From assembly GCF_003265705.1 (NCBI RefSeq), contig NW_020312828.1, positions 52,687,627-52,751,626 of the forward strand: a DNA stretch of 64,000 nucleotides. Direction: 5' to 3'. Positions 1 to 11,669 of this stretch are shown piece after piece. Source of the DNA: Callorhinus ursinus. Its lineage: Eukaryota; Chordata; Mammalia; Carnivora; Otariidae. The first letter of the stretch is position 1; each line of letters opens with the position of its first letter. The notes below the pieces were generated by a model. The model saw only the letters and a program-made list of their open reading frames with translations, was not told the origin of the DNA and did no database searches. The translations under genes and the position numbers were made by a program.

Positions 1-361
1 TAAAATAAATTTGGATTAACAATACTAACAAATAGTGTTATTTTGGGCAGGATGGTTGAAGTAAAGTTAAAAAGACCCAAACAGGTTTCATGAAGAAAAG
101 TATGACTATGAAGAAAAATAGCACCCCCTCCAAAAACAACAACTAAAACTGAACATCTAAAGGTAAATGTCATAACTGTTTCAATACCTAATAAGTTTAC
201 CTTTATATCATAGTCACCTAAGTTTTTGGGAAAAGAAAACCAAATGCCTGGTTTTTCTTTTCAAATAAGGAGAAATCAAGGTAAGAAAGAGAAATGAAAT
301 TAAGTTTGCTGAGGGTCTCCCATGTTTTCATATGTCACAAATTCAGTCCACAAACAGTCCT
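1..361. other. No feature recognised
   Basis: AT-rich sequence with several A-runs and no open frame of note. I see no repeat family I can name. Confidence 0.5.
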
Positions 362-440
362 CTGGAGATTATTTCTCCCACTTTATAGATAAGAAAACTG
401 AGCCTCGGAGATAAATTTAAGTCAAACCTAGGGCACTCTG
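362..440 (-). mobile_element. MIR SINE core fragment
   Basis: The stretch reads like the MIR core in reverse: a block like ATTATTTCTCCCACTTTATA, then AGATAAGAAAACTGAGCCTC, then GTCAAACCTAGGG. Only the core is visible; both ends fade out. Old and diverged. Confidence 0.6.
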
Positions 441-589
441 TTATTGATGGGTACCTTCCACTTCCTGATGAACATATGATGAATAGCAAAAAAACTTGAT
501 AAAAGAAGGTTTCACTATATTTTTTTAAAGGACACTACTGGATTGACAAGTTTTAGTGTTAAAAAAAATAATAGTTCATTTCCCATTAC

Positions 590-725
590 TATATTTCATC
601 AAGGCTCAAGTCCAAACAATTGTATATATAAATTTATTGATGTATTTATTTATACTTACATATATAGTGTATATATTATTTCATTGATTTGTAATATATA
701 ATTTTATATATATAATACAAAATAT
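590..725. repeat. AT-rich low-complexity tract (TATA/TTAT)
   Basis: Interspersed TATATA, TTTATTTA and ATATATAAT words over about 135 bp. The unit is not clean enough to be called a simple tandem microsatellite. The reverse frame at 704-1159 begins downstream and ends in this tract, which fits a chance frame. Confidence 0.6.
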
Positions 726-2519
726 GTCAATTTTTTTTTAACATTCTGGTGTTTTTCAAGTTTAGCATTGAGCTTTGTAACTGTTGAGGATACATTTTGG
801 AGAAGACAAAAAAGGAATAAATAGAATCGAAAAGGAAAAGGATAGCTGGACCCAGAGGAAATGGAAATGACAACCCTGAAGTGGGTTGTCAAAAGGGAGG
901 TAAGAAAGAGAAGATGAAAGTAATCGAAGGAAAGGCACGGGGAGAAATGAGAGAGGTGACAGATGCCATATGGGCAAAAGACTTTGGAGAAAGAGCGAGA
1001 ATGCTTAAAGAGATATTTTAGAAGACTTGGGTATGATGTCAAATAAAATCCTTTCCTTGGTCTCCCTATGACTTCATCAGTAAAAGTCCTTACTTGTAAA
1101 TGCACTACTGCAGACCACCTCTGCCAATACTCAAATGCCAGGATTTTTTCCCCTCTCAAGAGCCAGTCAGATTATTTGGCCAAGCATAACATCCCAAAGT
1201 GACAGCAGCAGTTACTACTTAGCATCTCACCACAGCCACCATGCAGAGAAGCTTCTGCAAGACAGCCAAAATCCCCATTAGGATTCTCAGTATGGAAGGC
1301 ATTAGGTGGAACCCAGAGATGGATCAAGACTGGAGGTGGCAGATCATTAAAAACACTGCAATTTTAGAAGGTTTGTTGACTTGAGGAAGAATTTCTGTGT
1401 ACCTGAGTAGGATGCACCCCTCTCCCCCTTGCTTTCTGATACACGACCTTGAAAGGTACATGTAAAATGAACCAGAGGATAACAAAATAAACCTTCCTCA
1501 TTCTCACCCTACTTTCTTTTCCCTGGGACATGCCACTACAGAGTTTATTAAGAAACTAAGATGCTCGGAGACAGGGGAAGAAAAGAGAGGGAGAAACAAG
1601 CATGCACAGTATCATTCTTATTCACAGAACCTGGCCTTGTCCCCTGTTGTCCTTTCGTTGGAAACACATTTGATCAAACACACGGAGGCACCCAGTGAAC
1701 AAGTATGATGGACTTCTGGCATTTACCAAGTCAACCAACAACTTGAATGGGACCTTGGAATTCTCTGAACTTGTCAGGGACTTGGGGTCTCATATGTCCT
1801 TCACTCTTAAATTTGGATTAGGTAATATCAATCACAGATATTGAATTCAAGGAATAAACAGAGGCAGGCTGAACCAGCTGGGATGGAACAATCAGGGAGA
1901 GCCTGGTAATTCTAAAGTTATGAAATGTTCTTTGTAAATAAAGAAAAGGGAAGTGGCTGCCTCCCTACTCTCCCATTCATAGGATGTCTCCTTAAAAACA
2001 TAATAGGCCCAAGAAGAAAACATAAAAGGCCCAACCTTTTGATTTTACAATGCAAGGTCACAGGCCTTCTCACCTTTGGAATTGTAAACACTTATCTCCA
2101 AAACGAACATACAAGTCTTTGAGGAGGTAGCGATCACACATGCATCATTGTCTCTTGATGTGATAAGAGAAGTTAACTTGTTCTTTTTTCTACTTTCCTG
2201 TGTTAATTTATGTGAAATTCTGTCTGGACTTTGTAGTCACTTTCATACTATCTTGAATGCAAATGAATCTGTTAGTAGTTTTCCAGTAGTAAGTTGTGTT
2301 CTCTCTGTATTCTGTATTGATATAGAGGAGACTTTTGCTGGCAGTGACTGGCAGGAAACTGTCATATATGCACCCACAAGGCAAAAAAGACAATGGGATG
2401 AGGCTGAACATTTGGATGGCTGGTGACATCATTTAGTGTGAACAGCCACAAAAGAAGGAGCAGTTCTCTCACAGAGAGCAGAAATTGAGATTTGCAGGAG
2501 AACTTGACTACCAAACTTG
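726..2519. other. No gene or nameable repeat seen
   Basis: Mixed-composition sequence. The reverse-strand frame of 151 codons (704-1159) is rich in Phe, Leu and Ser, as expected from reading A/G-rich DNA backwards, and shows no domain. Two overlapping frames at 2148-2432 on opposite strands are likewise unsupported. Confidence 0.5.
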
Positions 2520-3215
2520 CATCTCATATTTTAATCTCTTCTAACACATCTTGAGTTTCTCCCACATCCAGTCAATCAGAAGACCTGATTTTTTCATCCT
2601 TCCAAAATCTCTTTGAAATCCCTTTGATTCTCTCCATTCATGGAGCCACTATATCAGACCATGTGGCCATCATCTCTCCCCTAGCAAATTTAATCACCTT
2701 CAGTTTTGCTGTCTCTCAAACCATTTCTCCGCACTGCTAGGAGTTGTATTTCTAAAACACAAGATCTCTGGTTAAAACCACGGCATATAAGGATCTCCTT
2801 CCTCTCGCTCCAGCTTATTCCACCAGCTTGATTTCTCATGACTCCAAAACTCTCCCCCCACTTCCTAAATGTACGGTTCTGCCATAGTACATTACTTAGT
2901 GTTACTTAAACATCCTTACTTGGGTCTCTAGGGTTTTGCATAAGCTATTTTCTTAAGACCATTCGCAGCCATCCCTCCCTCTGTTCACCATCCTCCAGTC
3001 ATTACCCTCTGATCTTCATTTAGGACTCAACTAGAATGGATCACCTCCCTCTGAATTTCTTGTCTAACCCTACCAAGGCATCCCTGATTTCCCCTCCAGC
3101 ACCTTGCTTTGACCTAACTGGTTGTTTATCACAGTGTACTGTATTTGCCAACTTGTACTGTCTTTTATACTATAAAGTCTTTGAAAGAATTCTTAATTAA
3201 TAAATGTTTAGCAAT
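2520..3215 (+). mobile_element. LINE-2 (L2) 3' region
   Basis: Pyrimidine-rich strand with the L2 3'-end pattern: TTTAGGACTCAACTAGAATG followed by a CACCTCC word, then CATCCCTGATTTCCCC, then TTGTTTATCACAGTGTACTG, and a closing AAAGTCTTTGAAAG with AATAAATGTTTAG. This is the order of a decayed L2 end (the 'actcagctcaagtgtcacctcc ... gactgtgagctccttgag' zone). The 5' part is less certain. Confidence 0.6.
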
Positions 3216-3365
3216 TAAGTCAGAGGTTAATGTTCAAGAGTAGGGCTGGTTTGCATACCAGCTTGATCCAAAGCTTCAAATGAGTCAGAGGAACCCAGCT
3301 ACTTTCTAGTCCCAGCTCTGCTCCCTTGCATCTTGGCTTCACTGTCAGACTGCTTCTAGTGTCAC

Positions 3366-3575
3366 ACATGACTGCCAATAGCTGAAAGTCTACATTCTCT
3401 CAAACCCAGAGGAAAAGAGTGCCTTTCTTTCCCTGAAGTCCTTGAAAAATTCTTATTGAATGCCATTAGCTTTGATTGGGCCACATGCCTATTCCTGAAG
3501 CAATCATTCTGGCCAAGGAAACTCAGGTGCTCTAACTGGGCTTGAATAACATGCTCATACTCAGAGCCAGAGATG
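3366..3575 (+). mobile_element. Ancient interspersed repeat, 3' part, family not named
   Basis: Contains TTTGATTGGGCCACATGCC, CCTGAAGCAATCATTCTGGC and TGCTCTAACTGGGCTTG. I recognise this order from a common old mammalian repeat in which a 'gattgg ... gtcacatgccca ... aatcactgtggcc' block follows a 'ctttcccagaagtcc' block (here CTTTCCCTGAAGTCC). The stretch at 39690-40075 looks like the 5' part of the same family. I cannot name it. Confidence 0.4.
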
Positions 3576-4704
3576 GAGTTCACACTAAGAGATCCACATG
3601 GAGTATAGGAGTGGTTCTTCAGAAAATAATAGAGTTACTGGTACCAAAAGAAGAACTAATGCGAACTGGAAAACAAAATAAAAACTATACACCACAGTAA
3701 ATACATTACATGGCTGTATAAATCAATATATGCAGTGGCTGGTTAAGAAATTACAGTGTATGAAGAAAATCCAGCTACAGATGCTTTAAATCTCATTTGT
3801 GTGATGATTTAGCTAACCTTTCCCTGTAAAGTAGATTTCTTTGGGAGCTAAATCTGAAATTCATTCAGGTCTTAGGATTCTGCATAATAAATGGAAACTT
3901 ATTTCCAAGCTGCATGCAGCACGTTCCAAAAAGGATTTATGATTATATAGACTTTGACTTAAGCTTTTAGTTTGAATATGACATTTTAAACTTGATGATT
4001 GAATTTCCTCCATAAGTTGAAAACCTGGAAAAAGTTTGTGGAAAAATGACTAATTCTGGGTAATAAAGGCAAGAAGTAGCACTTTTACCATAATTGCCAT
4101 TCTTAATGATTAATAATAAATATAAATAAATAGTTTATTATATATGATTGAATTGAAAAATTCAATTATACTAAAAGGTTAGGTTAACATGACAGACCAA
4201 GGCAGGAAAGGTGGAAAGAGCTAATTTATATTCAGCAAGATGTTGCCAGTTACTAACAACTGTGGAAAGCTTTAAACATACCTTTTCCCCTCTGGGAATT
4301 TTAGTACAACTTGACTGCTCAGAGAAAAATCAGCTTCTCACAACACCTTTTTGTGATGAGAGCAGGCTGCTAAGAAAGCTCCCACCTGATGGAAGTCTGA
4401 AGAATGTCTATCTTGAATCAGGTGTTATAATTAGTTTTGACACCACTTTCACAGTAAAACTCTTTAATCCTCTAAAATTTTATAGAGGGATAAATCAAGC
4501 ACCTCCTACATTATATACAGTATTCCAGTGGTCTCTTTAATCTTCTCCTGTTCATACTTCGGGAGTTAGAGATATTTCAGTTATGGACATGTGGACTGCC
4601 CTAGAAGCATCAGGTAGATTCTTTTCATGCTTAAAATAAGCACTTTCCTAAATAAAAAGACTCTGTTTACAGTTTACACAGCTATATGATAAAAGAGATT
4701 CTGT
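3576..4704. other. No feature recognised
   Basis: AT-rich. A forward frame of 109 codons (4211-4540) shows no recognisable domain, has no splice or promoter context and is best treated as chance. Confidence 0.5.
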
Positions 4705-4925
4705 TCCCCAAAGGCAGCATGATATAGCAGAGAAAGCACTGAATTTGGAAGTCAGATGCTTTTAGCAGAAGTCCCAAATCTTTGCCTTAAAACTTTTGTG
4801 ACCTTGAAGAGTTTCCTCATCTCCATAGGGGAGAAAAAGTATTTTGTATCATAGAGTTATTGTGTGAATCAAAAGGAAATCAGTAACATATGCAAAAGAG
4901 CTCTGCAGACTACACAGTCATACAA
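4705..4925 (+). mobile_element. MIR SINE
   Basis: Near full-length MIR in forward order: GCATGATATAGCAGAGAAAG (head), GGAAGTCAGATG, a TTGTGACCTTGAAGAGTTTCC core, ATAGAGTTATTGTGTGAATC, and the GTAACATATGCAAAAGAG 3' part. Confidence 0.7.
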
Positions 4926-5004
4926 TCTTAGCCTCAATACTTCTCTATAAGGAAATACTTGAAAACTGTAGGAACCAAATATAATGGAGTCAAGACAGAT
5001 TTGT

Positions 5005-5042
5005 GATATATATGTGTATGTATACATACATACATATATAAC
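5005..5042. repeat. TA/CATA microsatellite
   Basis: Short alternating purine-pyrimidine run built of ATATATATG, TGTATG and three CATA units. Confidence 0.7.
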
Positions 5043-5059
5043 TCTCCCAAATTATAGTG

Positions 5060-5410
5060 TAATGATCACTAACATTGATTAAGCACTAATTATATGCAAG
5101 GCTCTCTTTCCAAATCTGGCGACAATCCCATGAGGTGGGACAATACTGTTATTTCTATTTTATAGAAAAACCAAGGCTAATAAAAATTAAATAACTTCCC
5201 ATGGTGAGCGCCGTGAATTGTGTAAGACTGATGAATCACAGACCTGTACCCCTGAAACAAATAATACATTATATGTTAATTAAAAACATAAATATAAAAA
5301 ATAAAAAAGATTAAGTAACTTCCCTAAGTCCACACAACTAGAAAGTGTGGACCTTTGACTCATCATAGATCAATTCATTCAAAGCCAATATTCTTAGCCA
5401 TGCATAACTT
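5060..5410 (-). mobile_element. MIR SINE split by a truncated L1
   Basis: Reverse-order MIR: TAAGCACTAATTATATGCAA, CCCATGAGGTGGGACAATAC, TTTCTATTTTATAGAAAAAC, AAATAACTTCCC; then, beyond the L1 insert, TAAGTCCACACAACTAGAAA. Removing 5201-5309 and one target duplicate restores a continuous MIR, so the L1 is the younger element. Confidence 0.75.
5201..5309 (+). mobile_element. 5'-truncated carnivore L1, last ~109 bp only
   Basis: Begins ATGGTGAGCG and carries the L1 3' signature ACCCCTGAAACAAATAATAC, TATATGTTAATT, followed by an A-rich tail. It is flanked by a 15-bp target-site duplication, ATTAAATAACTTCCC at 5186-5200 and ATTAAGTAACTTCCC at 5310-5324, with one mismatch. Confidence 0.8.
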
Positions 5411-5674
5411 CTCCATCCATACAGGTCCATGCGACTGAAGACATGGTCCTGATGTACTCCCTTGCAAAAATATGTAATTGATTCATGATAAAAAAGCATA
5501 ATCAACTAATGGGAAAGAAGGTGATCATTTAATAAACAATTTCAGGAAAATCAACTTCTTTTGGTTTTATCATAGCCTCATACACCAGAACATTTAAAAA
5601 CTGGAATAAGCCTATCACTTTTTAAAGCTTTTTAAATAAGCCCAAGCTTTTTAAGTCTTTAAGTCTCAAGACTT

Positions 5675-5810
5675 TTTTCCATACAGGCTGCACCATTTTA
5701 CATTCCCACCAACAGTACATAAGAGTTCCAGTTTCTCTATGTCCTTATCAATACTTACCAATTTTTCTATTTTTATAATAATATCCCTGAATTTTATAGG
5801 TTGTTTTACA
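5675..5810 (-). mobile_element. L1 fragment (antisense)
   Basis: TACATTCCCACCAACAGTAC with GGCTGCACCATTTTA before it and GTTCCAGTTTCTCTATGTCC after it is the antisense of the L1 3' region around the end of ORF2. Boundaries are approximate. Confidence 0.7.
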
Positions 5811-6594
5811 CTACACATGTATTAATTTCAAATTCCAGGAGGAAATACCTTCAAAAACTATAAAAGAAAATCAAGAATGATATAGTGAGATTTTGTTGAA
5901 TGTGAAAAGGTTGAATTTTATGTCCCTAATTATGGAATTAGTGTCTTTATCTTGAGACTTCCTTATGATGAAAATCATTGAAAATGCTTTCTTCTTCCTA
6001 TATTTTCCATCTCCCTTGAGATTGCCTTACCATGAATTGATAGACAGCCTCACCTTCATCCTCTCCATTATCCCTTTTATCCATTTGATAACTAGTTGTC
6101 CTTACACATGTTTCTAGAACCATTTTTCTCTTCTTCATCACCACTGTCATTGCCTTGGTGTGGCCCTCATCAATTCTAGTCTGGTCTGGAGCATTTTCCT
6201 CTTCTCTTTCTGCCCCTCCAAAATTATTATTCAAAGAGGCAAACATAATTATATCATTGCTTTGCCTCTTGCCCCACCAAGGTCTTCAGCTGAACTTCTC
6301 AAACACAAGGTACTTTGTCACATTTGCATGAAGCATAGAAATCATTCTACAACATTGATTTTCTTAAGTAAAACAATTCGAACTATTAAAATATGCACAA
6401 CTGTATTGTGTAACTTGCATAAATTTTAGGCAAAGCCATACACTTCAAAAGTTTTTCCCACATTAGGACTTTGGACTATGTGAACTACAGTGCCACAACT
6501 CAGAGTTTATTTCTCTGTCTATAAGGGAACATGAAGGGGAACTTTGAGAAATACTGATTTACAGGATAAAATATAGCCTCCTTAGCATGTCGTA
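5811..6594. other. No feature recognised
   Basis: No repeat or gene that I can name. Two frames overlap on opposite strands at 5998-6429, both without domains. Confidence 0.45.
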
Positions 6595-6925
6595 GGAAGT
6601 CCCCTGTGAACTGGCACTTGCCTATCTCTAGACTCACTTCCTGCCACCTTCCTCCATATCAACACCTTATGTTTCAGAAATGCCACATCATTTGTGGTTT
6701 TCAGAACATCACTCTACTGTTTCATATGCTGTCCTTCTCTCACAGAAGGAGCTTCCCCATCCAGTCCTCCTACCCAAACTGTTCTATGTGGTGAACTCCA
6801 TTTTCACCTTTCTATCTCCACCCACATATTTCTTCTTTGAAGCCTCCCCAGCAACCTCCTCTACCCTCCACTCCTTCAGAGTGTTACCTAAATCTGTCTC
6901 TCGCCTTAAGATGTCAATATTTTGA
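6595..6925 (+). mobile_element. LINE-2 (L2) fragment
   Basis: C/T-rich strand with GAACTGGCACTTGCCTATCT, CATATGCTGTCCTTCTCTCA and CCTCCACTCCTTCAGAGTGT, the order expected for the L2 3' third ('catgctgttccctctgcctggaa ... tcctttaagactcagct'). The two overlapping forward frames here are by-products of this C/T-rich strand. Confidence 0.55.
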
Positions 6926-7240
6926 GAGAGCCTGTGATTAAAAGCATAGTTTCTAAAGATAGTCTACATGGTTTTGAACCCCAGTATCATTTTCTACCTG
7001 TGTGACTTAAGCAAGTTAACGGACTTTGCTGCACCCAGATGTTCTCTGTAAAATAGGCTGAATACCAGTGCTTACGCTACAGGGCTGTTGTTAGGCTTCT
7101 AGGGGATAATATACGTTCAGGGCTTAGAAGACCTCCAGGCAAACGATCGGCATTCACAAAATGTCACCCGCTTTTGTCTCAATCATTTTAGAATCCTCAG
7201 AACCTGCCGCAGAGTAGGTACTTGGGAAATGTTTATTGAA
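6926..7240 (+). mobile_element. MIR SINE
   Basis: Forward-order MIR: GATTAAAAGCATAGTTTCTA (head), CTACCTGTGTGACTTAAGCA, TCTCTGTAAAATAGGCTGAA, CTACAGGGCTGTTGTTAGG, TTCAGGGCTTAGAAGACC, and a closing GCAGAGTAGGTACTTGG with AATGTTTATTGAA. Confidence 0.75.
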
Positions 7241-8339
7241 GCAAATTAAATTCTCTTCTTACTAAATACATGTTTTTGGCCTTCAGTTGTTTCTCTTTGG
7301 CCAACAGAAAAACATTCTTTTTTAAAAAACTGAAAGCTATCTTGGTGACTGAGAAACCCCAAAAGTACTGCTCACATCTCTGGTGTTTCAAATTATTTTG
7401 TGTGCCCTGCCCTAGACTTGGCAATGGTGGTAAAATGTCACAACAGCTACATTGAAAGAGGAAGGAATTAAACACTGATGGTTTGAAAGGGAGTTCATTT
7501 TCCATTCTGCTATCAGAAAGTGGTCCAAACCTCCACACAGGACATGAAAAGCAAACCTATACTTGGAGACCCATCTTTCAGAGTTATGAAAACCCATTAC
7601 ATATTTGTTGAAAGGAAAACGTTTGTGCATTTGGACGATAACTCCACGTAGAGGGAGAAGGCTGCCAGAATGCGTGTATAATTGCTTGGACTGCTCGGGG
7701 TTTCGTTCAGGGTCTTGAGACTGGTGATAGATGAGCCTAAAAGGACTGCTTTAAATAAACCAAACGTCTTGGATTAGTGTCACTGGACTTAGAGCCCCCT
7801 GGGAAAGGCCTGTCTCCCGTGATTTCCAGTATACTCCACTTCCAATGAGCTGGAAATACCACAAGAAAACCGCTGTTCTCACGGTATTTTTGCCTTTTCC
7901 ATTTCTGGTTTTAGCTAAGAAAAAAAAATGGCATGTGTACATGACAGAATAATCAGAGCATCCAAATATTTGATCTTTAAACTAAATAGAATTCACCGTG
8001 AGTTTCAAGTAAATCCAAATAAAATAACTTTGGATACATTCTCATAAGTCTCATTTAAACAGATATATGCCTACAAGTGAGCCAGATTTATTAAGCATTG
8101 ACTATCCTGAAATTGTATTCCATATACATTAATTGAAGACAAAATGGCAGAATAACTAAAATTGGTTAATGTCTCTAAATTTTTGTTTAGAGATATTTAC
8201 TTAAACTACTTCCAAAATGTGCTGTAAATAAGTAAGCGTATTTAAATAAATATTTGGATGTTTTTCTAAAAGAGATTGACTTTTGTCTATTTATAAACTT
8301 GTAGAAGAATTTAATTCCATGTTTTAGATTATGCTTCAA
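7241..8339. other. No feature recognised
   Basis: Three overlapping short frames on both strands between 7233 and 7942 lack domains. No repeat named. Confidence 0.5.
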
Positions 8340-8420
8340 TAAAACGCAGCAAATATTTATGAGTCACTAACTGTGTGCCAGGCACAGTGCTAATAGCTGG
8401 GGACCTACTTAAGGCACATT
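8340..8420 (+). mobile_element. Ancient repeat fragment ('bp gtgccaggcac' type)
   Basis: AATATTTATGAGTCACTAAC followed by TGTGTGCCAGGCACAGTGC and AGCTGGGGACC. This wording is shared by a very common ancient mammalian repeat; I do not assign the family. Confidence 0.45.
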
Positions 8421-8861
8421 GACATATATACTAATTATTTTTAACTATATGCAGTTAAGAATATTTAGATAAGGTAACCAAAGGAATCTGAAGAGAGAAA
8501 GAAAAAAAATACAATGCAAGTCATCAATAAGAGTGTTCTTTTCTTCAAGTGTGCTTAATGTCTTTTCTATTATTAGTAGCAGAAAACAATGACTAAAAAT
8601 TGAGTGAAAATTAGTGTGTTTTTTAATCCTACAAAATCACGATTTTTGCAGACAAGGTAATGTTTCAATTTACCTGTAAAAAAAAAAGACAATGATTGCT
8701 GTTTAAATTTTCTGAGTAGTAAATGTTCACAAACCAATTAAACACATCCTAGTATCAAGGTAATTAGAAATGTTATTATTCGTATATGTACATATTAATA
8801 GACATGTTGATTAACTGAATCTATTAATTTTTACGTACATGCTATGTACATAATATGCAGA

Positions 8862-9115
8862 TACCATATAATGGTTAAGAGCTCAAAATGTGGAGTTGGT
8901 CAGTATATACGTGGGTCTGAATATTTGTTCTTCCTCTTCATAGCTGTGTGGTTGTTATTGCTTAAGAGCTCTGTGCTGCAGAGTCCACATCTGTAAAATA
9001 AGAATTATAACAGTAACTACCTGATAAAGTTATTGAGAGAATGAAATAAGGATACACATAAACTGTTCAACTGAATGCATGCATAGTGAGCATGCAGTAA
9101 ACATCTGCTTTAATT
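8862..9115 (+). mobile_element. MIR SINE
   Basis: ACCATATAATGGTTAAGAGC, TGTGGAGTTGG, ATAGCTGTGTGG, ATCTGTAAAATAAGAATTAT, TAACTACCTGATAAAGTTAT and ATAGTGAGCATGCAGTAAAC follow the MIR consensus from head to 3' end. Confidence 0.8.
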
Positions 9116-10019
9116 AGTAGTAGTGATACTAAAAAGGTTAATGAGAAATGAGCTTAATAAGCTACAAACTTTGAAGAAAATTGAGATTGGGGATAGTTAA
9201 TGATGTTAACATAAATAAGTTTTACGAGACTAGAAATTGTAACAACTATGAGTAATGAAACCATGTGTATATTTCATAGTTGTCACTCAAACGTATGATA
9301 GTACCTGAGTTTAATTTTTTAACACTGTACCCAGAGCATATTCAAATCCAGGAATTTCAATTATCCATCTCCAAAGAATATTTCTCTGCAATTCTGTGAA
9401 TATGTCTAAGAATAACTAACATATAAGTGCAGTTTGACTACTATCTCTCTGTTTCTCTGTTGTGAGTTCTGTGAGCTGTGAATAGTGTGGTGATATTTGA
9501 GCTGCTACTAGAGTTTCTACTATAAGCATGGGGCAGCATTTCCAGTCTTCAAACAACCCCCACTGCTAGTGTAGTATTGGAAATATAGTGTTCCTGTTAC
9601 TTAAGAACATTAGGAGAATGTGGCTTTGCTTTAGAGAATCCATGACATCTCTATTAGAGAATTTTCCTCTTAGCTGGAGTAAATACTTCACTTGCCTCAA
9701 AGAGAAATAGCAAGCTTATATCAGAACAACAGCCTTAACCCTAGGTATGCATTCAGATAGAGGGGGGAGGAAAATTAGCAGTTTTCGGGGGACTTCTGGA
9801 TCCCACCACTGGTAGGAAGGAAAGTAGACTGTCTGCTTGAGAGTGCTTCTCAGTCTCATCTCAGCACTGCAAGTTAACTTCTCAGGAGACTTCCTCTATA
9901 TGCTATAGGAAGAGGAGGAACCTGCACTTGCCCAGGGGAAATGAAAGAGGAGGAGGGTATCTTGGCTCCATCCTTCAGCCTGCCCCAGAGGCCAACTCAG
10001 TACCTGGTAGAGAGTCCTC
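9116..10019. other. No feature recognised
   Basis: No nameable repeat, no coding signal. Confidence 0.5.
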
Positions 10020-10113
10020 TTTATAGTGGTAATCATTTCCCAATACATACACATATCAAACCATTATGTTGTATATCTGCAACTGATATATGTCAATTAA
10101 GTCTCAAAAAAAA
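10020..10113 (+). mobile_element. L1M 3' end
   Basis: TTATAGTGGTAATCATTTCC, ATACACATATCAAACCATTA, TGTTGTATATCTGCAACTG and ATATGTCAATTAAGTCTC followed by A8 match the closing part of older (L1M-type) elements. An unusual G9 run (10114-10122) follows directly. Confidence 0.7.
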
Positions 10114-10122
10114 GGGGGGGGG

Positions 10123-11630
10123 CTATGAAACAGTGGAAAAAAAGTGATTTTTTTTTTCCAAAGCTGTGTCTGAAGTACAGTTCAGGAAACTAATACTCCT
10201 GAACTGTAACAGAGTGTTGCTTACCATGGAAAATAATTTGGCATGACAAGGAACTCTTATTCACTGAGTCTAAGGTTTAGATAGTGGAAACAGTGTTATG
10301 AAGGGTTTATAGTTGAGAAACAGATGAGTTAATTAGAGAAGTTTACATTAATGGAAAATCACTGAGGGTCAACACTTTGTCATATGCCCTCATGAAGGGC
10401 AATCACAGTTAACTTATTACATGACATCAGGAAAAGCTTCTTCTCTCATGACGTAAACCAGTAATATTTATCATTTGTCAGGTTAGTCTCTTTAGGTATC
10501 AGTTGTATCAGCTTAAAAGTAAATTAGAAAATTGTTTCCTGTTTGCCCATTTAACTTTGTTTGCTAAATAGTGACCTGGATCCAGGATTAATGACCAAAT
10601 AAAATATCTCCACCTTGTCAGAGATCTAGCAATTTTAAAGCCTCACAAAAATGTCTTGTTCCCATCCAGTCTCTGCCTCTTTTGGGACAGCAAATAGCAA
10701 CCAATTATGGTGCCTTTACATGGGGCTGGGATGTGCCTGTTAACAAGTGACTCATCTCTCTTCATTTAATATAGTTGCCAGATGTTAAAATCAATATCAA
10801 ACTCCAAATAAAACTCTTAAGAGATCTACTGTGTCCTTGCCCAGAAGTGCATTATATACCTTTCCATGAGAGAGGGGAGGAAAAAGTCAGGCAAGAGCAA
10901 GAACGCCAGTGGTAGAAATAAAGAAACCTCCCAGCTGTGCTAACAGCTACACAATTTAAGAGGATGTTGGATTGTGACATGTAGTCTCTCTCGGCATAAG
11001 CTGGGAACCAAGATTAATTAGGATCATCTAGTAGCTAGAAGCCAATAAGGCCCTAGAGAAGATGGGGTACCACCACACAATAGACTTCTGATTATTTTGT
11101 ATCCTAACTAAATTTTAGGCTTAATTGGCCTGGAGAAGTACCCATGACATAAGTGACTCTGAATTCTCCAAATCTATGTTTTCCTGTAGTTAAAACAATT
11201 AGTGAGTACAGGAAAACATTAAAACAGATCATATTTCTCTTTCTGGGGAAAACCTGAGATTTGTTTGCTTTTGAATCATGAAAAAGATCAGAATACTTTC
11301 TTTCTACTCCTAGTAAGTCATTAGTGCCTGTCATCTGAAATGTTGCTTTTGCCAAAGATTGTTTATAAATGAGCAATTAGAACTTACTGAAGCATTGTAG
11401 ATGAAGCTTATTTAATTGATGAGTGAAATAACACCATATATCAAGTTGTGATTTTTCTTCCTTAGTAAAAGCATGTGACATTAGGAGACATAGTGCAGAG
11501 CTTCTTTGTAAGAAAGTCATGAGCCAAGATTGAGACTATTTACTATGGAAACAAAATGGGGAAACTTTAATGGATATAAATAAAATAATAGCCATTTTAT
11601 ACTCACAGCAAAAACTTACCTATATATTTT
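10123..11630. other. No feature recognised
   Basis: Includes a reverse frame of 90 codons at 11104-11376 without recognisable motifs. No repeat named. Confidence 0.5.
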
Positions 11631-11669
11631 TGTGTTGTGTGTGTGGGGGGGAGAGAGAGAGAGAGAGAA
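11631..11669 (+). repeat. Compound (GT)n-G-(GA)n microsatellite
   Basis: GT-rich run to 11644, six G, then about nine GA units. Compound simple repeats of this kind are usually length-variable. Confidence 0.85.

Noticed and set aside
704..1159. 151-codon reverse frame
   Set aside because: Composition reflects A/G-rich DNA read backwards, no domain, ends in an AT-repeat.
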